Assembly (NCBI RefSeq): GCF_037975245.1
Contig: NC_092577.1
Location: 29,444,398 to 29,508,397 of the forward strand
Reading direction: 5' to 3'
From: Apostichopus japonicus
Taxonomy: Eukaryota; Echinodermata; Holothuroidea; Aspidochirotida; Stichopodidae
Length of the DNA: 64,000 nt
The notes below the pieces were generated by a model. That model was not told the origin of the DNA, made no database searches, and saw nothing but the letters and a program-made list of their open reading frames with translations. Each line of letters starts with the position of its first letter. Position 1 is the stretch's first letter. Shown piece after piece: positions 59,179-64,000 of the stretch. The translations under genes and the position numbers were made by a program.

Positions 59179-62018
59179 CTGTTGGAGGGGAAAAAGAGTC
59201 AAATGAACGGATTAGATTGATTGATAGATAGATGGATGGATAGACAAGACTAATATCTGTCAAACTTAAAGATATGCCCTGCCATTTTGTTTACATGGAA
59301 TGATGACAGACAGACAGACGGGTTACAAGTCCAGTCAATTTCCATTCTTATTTATTATTATTTTAGATGCACTATACACTATACATTAGATGCACTATGC
59401 ATTAGATGCACTATGCATTAGATGCACTATACACTATTACATGCATGCACTATTACATGCATGCACTATACATTACATGCACTATACACTATACATTACA
59501 TGCACTATACACTATACTAGATGTACTAGAGATACTAGATGTACTATACACTATATTACATGCACTAGAGATACTAGATGTACTATACATTACATACACT
59601 TTACATTACATGCACTATACATACATACACTACACATATATGCACTATACATACATTAGATGTACTATACATTACATGCACTATACATTACATGCACTAT
59701 ACATTAGATACACTATACACATGCACTATACATTACATGCACTATATATGCACTATACACTATACATAAGATATGTACTATACATTACATGCACTATACA
59801 TTAGATACACTATACATTACATGCACTGTACATTAGATGTACTATACATTAGATGCACTATACATTACATGTACTATACATTAGATACACTATACACATG
59901 CACTATACATTACATGCACTATATATGCACTATACACTATACATAAGATATGTACTATACATTACATGCACTATACATTAGATACACTATACACTACATG
60001 CACTATACATACATACACTACACATATATGCACTATACATACATTAGATGTACTATACATTACATGCACTATACATTACATGCACTATACATTAGATACA
60101 CTATACACATGCACTATATATGCACTATACACTATACATAAGATATGTACTATACATTAGATACACTATACACATGCACTATATATGCACTATACACTAT
60201 ACATAAGATATGTACTATACATTAGATACACTATACACATACACTATACATTACATGCACTATACATGCACTATACACTATACATTACATGCACTGTACA
60301 TTAGATGTACTATACATTAGATGCACTATACATTACATGTACTATACATTAGATGCACTGTACTAATGCACTATATATGCACTATACATTAGATGCACTA
60401 TACATTAGATGCACTATACACTATACATAAGATGCACTCACCAATAAAACTAAGAAGCACGGGCAGAAATATTAGTCCGTGTGTGCCACCTAGAATCACG
60501 ATACTTAAATACATCCGAAAGTAATACACTTGGAAGAGCTGTGACTTGGAGAAGTACAGAATAATGATCCCCAGAGCTTTGGTCAGAGTTATTCCACTCA
60601 AGACCTTCAAAGATAAAAAAGATAGAAAGATTGAAATAGGCAAGATGATAAAGGTATGATGATATGATGATAATTACACAAAAGACGACAATGTTTATGT
60701 AAAACATATATTCATCGGTATAGAACAGAATATGACTTGTCAAAACAACTTACCGAACTTCCCATGTGTGCTAAGGCATGCTCTGCTCTACCTACTCTGC
60801 TCTCTTTAACACTGATGGCAAACGCTCTTGTGATGTGAGAGCAGAACTCAACAGATATACCAACAGACTGCAGGAGAAGAAAAGAAAAGAACAATTGCAT
60901 TATTTTCAAGAAACCGTCCAAAAACCCCACCTCAACATTATAAACGTAAACTACAACAGACCAAATACCACGACCAATGAGTTGGTCCGCTGCAAGTTAT
61001 TCACTGAAATATTTTATAGTATATGATAACATAATATCTACATATGTATATATTAAATTAATATTAAAATATTAAATGAGTCGCCTCCGAATCACTTGTC
61101 ACCAAAGGATAAATCGCTGCTGATGTTGCAAGCCAGGAGAGGGAAGGATGGAGGGAGGGAGGGAGGGAGGGAGGGAGGGAGGGAGGGAGGGAGGGAGGGA
61201 GGGAGGGAGGGAGGGAGGGAGGGAGGGAGGGAGGGAGGGAGGGAGGGAGGGAGGGAGGGAGGGAGGGAGGGAGGGAGGGAGGGAGGGAGGGAGGGAGGGA
61301 GGGAGGGAGGGAGGGAGGGAGGGAGGGAGGGAGGGAGGGAGGGAGGGAGGGAGGGAGGGAGGGAGGGAGGGAGGGAGGGAGGGAGGGAGGGAGGGGGAGG
61401 GAGAGGGGGGACAGGGAGAGAGCCACACTCACCATGACGAGATTGACGACCGAGATGGCGTTGAGTTCGATCCCCCAGAGGTACATGATGCCCATTAGGT
61501 CGATGGTGATCATGACAATGGTGAAGGTGCTGATGAGAGCCGAGAAGAAATCGCAACCCAGGAGCAAGAAGGTGATGACAAAGATGGCTGCGGTACAGAT
61601 GGAGAGGTTGACGGCAGCGTCTCTGTATATGGTCAGGTACTGCTCGTAGAACACATAGAATATACTGGAAAAAACAACAACATGAGGTCAAGTAGTCTAA
61701 TGTAGTCACTGCAAACAAACAAAAAAACCCACAAAATTTAGTCTACGTAGCCTAGTCTAGGAGATATAATCAAACACTTCTCCAAGATAGCACGAAAGAG
61801 ATGTACTGGTTCGCTGCATCAACAACAATTGTTCAGCTGAGGGGGGGGGGAGGTGGGGGGTTCTTAACTTTGTCAGTGCCAAGTAGTTTTTGAACTAGCC
61901 TACGTCAGTTTTTCAGGGCAGGGTTTTTTATTTGGTATTTTGCCAAAATACAGGTTTTGTAGGGAAAAATATTGGCTTGAAAATACTGGAAAGTATTTCC
62001 AAAGGTTGGCAGCTCTGC

Positions 62019-62049
<31 letters not shown>

Positions 62050-63602
62050 GAGTCTTCTAGATCAATCATCAAAATGATTTACCTGTAAGGATAGACTTCA
62101 AAGTCCTCATTGTCAATCTGTGTTGAATCCTTCAGCATCTTGGTGATGTTAGCGCTGATGTTTTTGGCTCTTGCAATAGCTGCTATGTAATCTGATGAAT
62201 TCCTACACACGGTATGATACGACTGGAAATATGAAGCTGAGACCAAAACAAACAGAGAAACAGTTATCATACAATGAAACACCCATCTCAAATTTTTGGG
62301 GAGTTTTAATATTACGCATTCAATATCCACAACGGTTCTGTTTCTGTATAGGATGTATTTTTTCTTAAATCGGTAGTTGTCCTGAGAGATCTCAAGCACA
62401 CTAACCCCCTATGCCCCCCCCCCCCCTCCATGAGAGTAAATGACGTGGAACAGACTCATTGCGAGCAATGATCATTATCCGACAATCTCACCTCCGATGA
62501 TGGTTTTTGCCTTATCTTCAAAATTGACTGCAGAACCATAGGCAGCTTTACCTCTGTAAGCAAATGAAAATAAAATAAAGATAAAATAAATATAGATAAA
62601 TAATATAGATAAAGAGGTTATATGAAGAGAGAGAATTCCCTGCTTGCTTATTGTAAAATCCAATGGTCATTTATTTTGCTTTTAGAACAGGGGTGTTGGG
62701 AGGAGGTTGAATGGTGGGGGGGGGAGGGTGGAAGGAGCCTGGCCACCACTTAGATTACCCATTTCACTGGTTGCCTTGGAGACGGTGAGACCGTTCAAGT
62801 ACTTTGGTTACTTTCAAAGGGTTCAGAAGTGAACAGATCCTCATTTGAAACCCTCCCCCATGAATGAACATGGGTTTTGTATCAAGCATTCTTTCTTCTC
62901 GAGTTCAGGGAATTTACAAATTACAGGATTGTAATTGTTGCACCCCATTCCTACTACTGGGCACCTCCATGACCCCATCCCACGGACAAGAGTGTTCCTC
63001 AGCATGTGACCACTTTCTCAGACAATTCGAGATAATTAAAAGCAAAAAAACCAAAACCTCATTTCCCAAACCGGACTTACTAAAGATTCTGGACAACACA
63101 CTGCACCCTTTCAAGATAACCTGATTAGCTCGGCATAGACTATTCCAAACACCAGTCCCCTTTGGGGATGTCAATGTTTCATGCCCCCCCATTTTTTTTT
63201 TGCCTTTTAAATGTCGGAAATTTTGTCTATAAAGGTTAACAATTTGTAGCAGCCACAGAAACGAAATCTCTAGATAAAAAAACCCACAATTCTCGGGACA
63301 AAAGGTTGGAAACCTGAAAAGTTATAAATCTGCCGGGTTTAAAAAGACTTTAAACTTACCCCTTGGAGCACTTGATACAAGGAATGTCTTCTAGGAAAAA
63401 AGGCAGGAATTCTACAAATTCTGCCGGGGTCGCTCGACTTGTACTATTTCTACAGGCCACGCAGGTGCTGTTGTCCACGAGGGAGGGGCAGAAAGTATCG
63501 GTCCCGTTGTATAATCGACAGCAGGATTTTGAAGAGTCCCCGGATTTGGACCAGTCGAAGTAATCGTCCAACCAGGAACCTGCTGGCTCCGCTATATGTT
63601 GG
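59069..63602 (-). CDS. NPC1: NPC1 (Niemann-Pick C1) intracellular cholesterol transporter, last seven exons (5' part outside window)
   Basis: NPC1 is a lysosomal/late-endosomal membrane protein of the Patched/RND family that moves cholesterol out of the lumen. Exons in transcript order: 63602-63360, 62553-62492, 62236-62083, 61664-61433, 60867-60754, 60604-60442 and 59178-59069. They sum to 1,078 nt: one leading base plus 358 codons and TAA, with all phases agreeing. This is the C-terminal 28% or so of a protein of about 1,280 residues. Visible parts: the luminal loop (DDYFDW, CCR, then a run of cysteines to [16 protein letters not shown]), YHTV..SSDYI, then five membrane helices starting near [10 protein letters not shown] and ending [17 protein letters not shown]. 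The tail differs from vertebrate ERERLLNF but has EQSPLL, a [DE]xxxL[LI] di-leucine sorting motif. NPC1L1 is less likely because SGITLTK, FYFRMYL and GISVEFC fit NPC1 closely. Convergent with SNTG. Confidence 0.95.
59365..60436. repeat. Minisatellite of CACTATACATTACATG-type units filling an NPC1 intron
   Basis: About 1.07 kb of 16-bp-like units (GCACTATACATTACAT, GCACTATACATTAGAT, GCACTATACACTATACAT) with higher-order segments. For example, a block of about 170 bp around 59,640-59,790 recurs near 60,030-60,150. It runs into the donor of exon 60,442-60,604. Confidence 0.96.
60442..60604 (-). CDS. NPC1: NPC1 exon: last membrane helices
   Basis: 163 nt (54 codons + 1): [20 protein letters not shown], then [15 protein letters not shown] and [15 protein letters not shown]. 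The acceptor is ATCTTTGAAG. The donor GTGAGT is directly followed by minisatellite sequence. Confidence 0.97.
60754..60867 (-). CDS. NPC1: NPC1 exon: [14 protein letters not shown] segment
   Basis: 38 codons, phase 0 at both ends: [16 protein letters not shown], then [15 protein letters not shown]. This is among the most conserved stretches of NPC1 and Patched relatives. The acceptor is CTCCTGCAG and the donor GTAAGT. Confidence 0.97.
61146..61410. repeat. (GGGA)n microsatellite in NPC1 intron
   Basis: About 245 bp (roughly 60 copies) of uninterrupted GGGA on the plus strand, TCCC in the transcript, ending 23-27 bp from the NPC1 donor at 61,432. The length may be imprecise in any assembly. 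Confidence 0.97.
61433..61664 (-). CDS. NPC1: NPC1 exon: [11 protein letters not shown] and two membrane helices
   Basis: 232 nt (1 + 77 codons). [12 protein letters not shown] is followed by hydrophobic segments ([30 protein letters not shown]) and ends [10 protein letters not shown]. The acceptor is TTTTTTCCAG and the donor GTGAGT. A GGGA/TCCC array begins 27 bp into the following intron. Confidence 0.96.
62010..62049. repeat. (CA)n microsatellite
   Basis: CACACGCACACAC followed by about 13 CA units, in an NPC1 intron 34 bp past the donor of exon 62,083-62,236. Confidence 0.95.
62083..62236 (-). CDS. NPC1: NPC1 exon: luminal loop before the last membrane helices
   Basis: 154 nt (2 + 50 codons + 2): [18 protein letters not shown], then [12 protein letters not shown] and DFEVYPYS. 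It corresponds to TYFMTYHTVLQTSADFI and YRVFPYS. The phase of the previous exon selects the acceptor at GTCTCAG rather than the nearer TTTCCAG, 14 nt inside the exon. Confidence 0.95.
62492..62553 (-). CDS. NPC1: NPC1 exon: luminal loop
   Basis: 62 nt (1 + 20 codons + 1) encode [20 protein letters not shown]. It aligns with GGHAAYSSAVN of vertebrate NPC1. The acceptor is TTGCTTACAG and the donor GTGAGA. Confidence 0.93.
63360..63602 (-). CDS. NPC1: NPC1 exon: cysteine-rich luminal loop
   Basis: 243 nt (1 + 80 codons + 2). The peptide starts [20 protein letters not shown], continues [19 protein letters not shown] and ends [11 protein letters not shown]. It matches the DDYFDW...SCCR...FC region of NPC1 and contains N-glycosylation sequons (NGT, NST). 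The acceptor is TTCTTCATCAG and the donor GTAAGT. Confidence 0.95.
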
Positions 63603-64000
63603 CTGATGAAGAATAATAAAGGAAAATCATGATAAGGATAAAAAAGTGGAATTATAAACGCTGACCAAGAATTTCAATCTAGGCGACAGTTTATTTCATC
63701 AGATATAAATGGGAGAGAGATTTGACTGGTGCAAGGGCCGATTCCATCGAGATTTGACATTTGGTGTAGCTGATGTCAAGTGTTCACCGTGAGAGTCCTG
63801 GGAGGTACAAAGATAGGGTGTGATCCCTACTGATGCTACAGATGGTTCCGATTTTTCTCAAAAATTTTCAAATCTTTACCCTTTTTTAAAAAAGTCACTC
63901 GAAGGATAAGATTGATTGAACGATTAGCAATGCTAACTTTCTCAATCTTAACGATTGAGATAAAGATCGAAAAAATTAGCGGTGTCAAATAGACGACTTG
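63603..64000 (-). other. NPC1 intron, continuing beyond the window
   Basis: No further NPC1 coding sequence is recognisable. The preceding exon must end two bases into a codon. Confidence 0.6.

Noticed and set aside
59390-60160. Several frames of [10 protein letters not shown] type
   Set aside because: Translation of the CACTATACATTACATG array inside an NPC1 intron.
61064-61432. Poly-PPSL / poly-GGRE frames
   Set aside because: Translation of the GGGA microsatellite. Only the part from 61,433 upward is NPC1 coding sequence.
62222-62236. Alternative NPC1 acceptor at TTTCCAG (exon from 62,222)
   Set aside because: It would break the phase with the preceding exon (62,492) and lose the SYFQ residues matching TYFMT.

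Overview
This is a window of animal nuclear DNA. It has large AT-rich introns, GT-AG splice sites, many minisatellites and simple repeats, and remnants of non-LTR, Penelope-like, SINE, hAT and MITE elements. The two recognisable genes are animal genes. The repeat style fits a marine invertebrate deuterostome. An echinoderm, perhaps a sea cucumber, is my guess from general impression only and not from a search.

Layout. From 1 to about 14,700 I see no gene, only repeats and element remnants: a LINE 3' end near 9,700, a MITE at 6,561 and another at 12,844, and a hAT MITE with perfect 8-bp target duplications at 13,853-14,215. From about 14,900 to 18,060 the sequence is poorer in repeats and richer in CG dinucleotides, and may be the 5' region of the next gene. 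From 26,740 (possibly from a first coding exon at 18,063) to 56,807 the plus strand carries a gamma-syntrophin gene. I could place 17 consecutive exons whose phases all agree (1,518 nt, 505 residues plus stop): a split PH domain, a PDZ domain with a GLGLSIKGG loop, a second PH domain and the C-terminal syntrophin-unique region. From 63,602 down to 59,069 the minus strand carries the last seven exons of an NPC1 cholesterol transporter gene (about 358 residues: the cysteine-rich luminal loop, the last five membrane helices and a cytosolic tail with a di-leucine motif). The two genes are tail to tail, about 2.3 kb apart. No functional link between them is implied: syntrophin is a cytoplasmic dystrophin-complex adaptor and NPC1 is a lysosomal membrane protein.

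The most unusual structure is a recurring association between tandem duplication and splice sites. In the syntrophin gene the donor of the candidate first exon is carried in an array of about 150-bp units (four extra donors). The acceptor and first 31-34 bases of the 153-bp exon at 53,577 are duplicated 135 bp upstream. The acceptor and first 25 or so bases of the last exon are present in three extra copies about 210 bp apart, each ending in an early in-frame stop. The polypyrimidine region of the exon at 38,667 is duplicated. A decayed, SINE-interrupted copy of the exon at 46,661 lies four exon positions further on. In NPC1 one intron is nearly all minisatellite that runs into the 5' splice site, and another has a roughly 250-bp GGGA array 27 bp from the donor.

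Other points of interest are a MITE family found three times and always inside TG/CA microsatellite, a Penelope-like tail with a decayed hammerhead-ribozyme-like motif, and a 32-bp perfect palindrome where such a tail starts 0.1 kb before an exon. All identifications are by eye from sequence patterns and remembered family features; no search was run.
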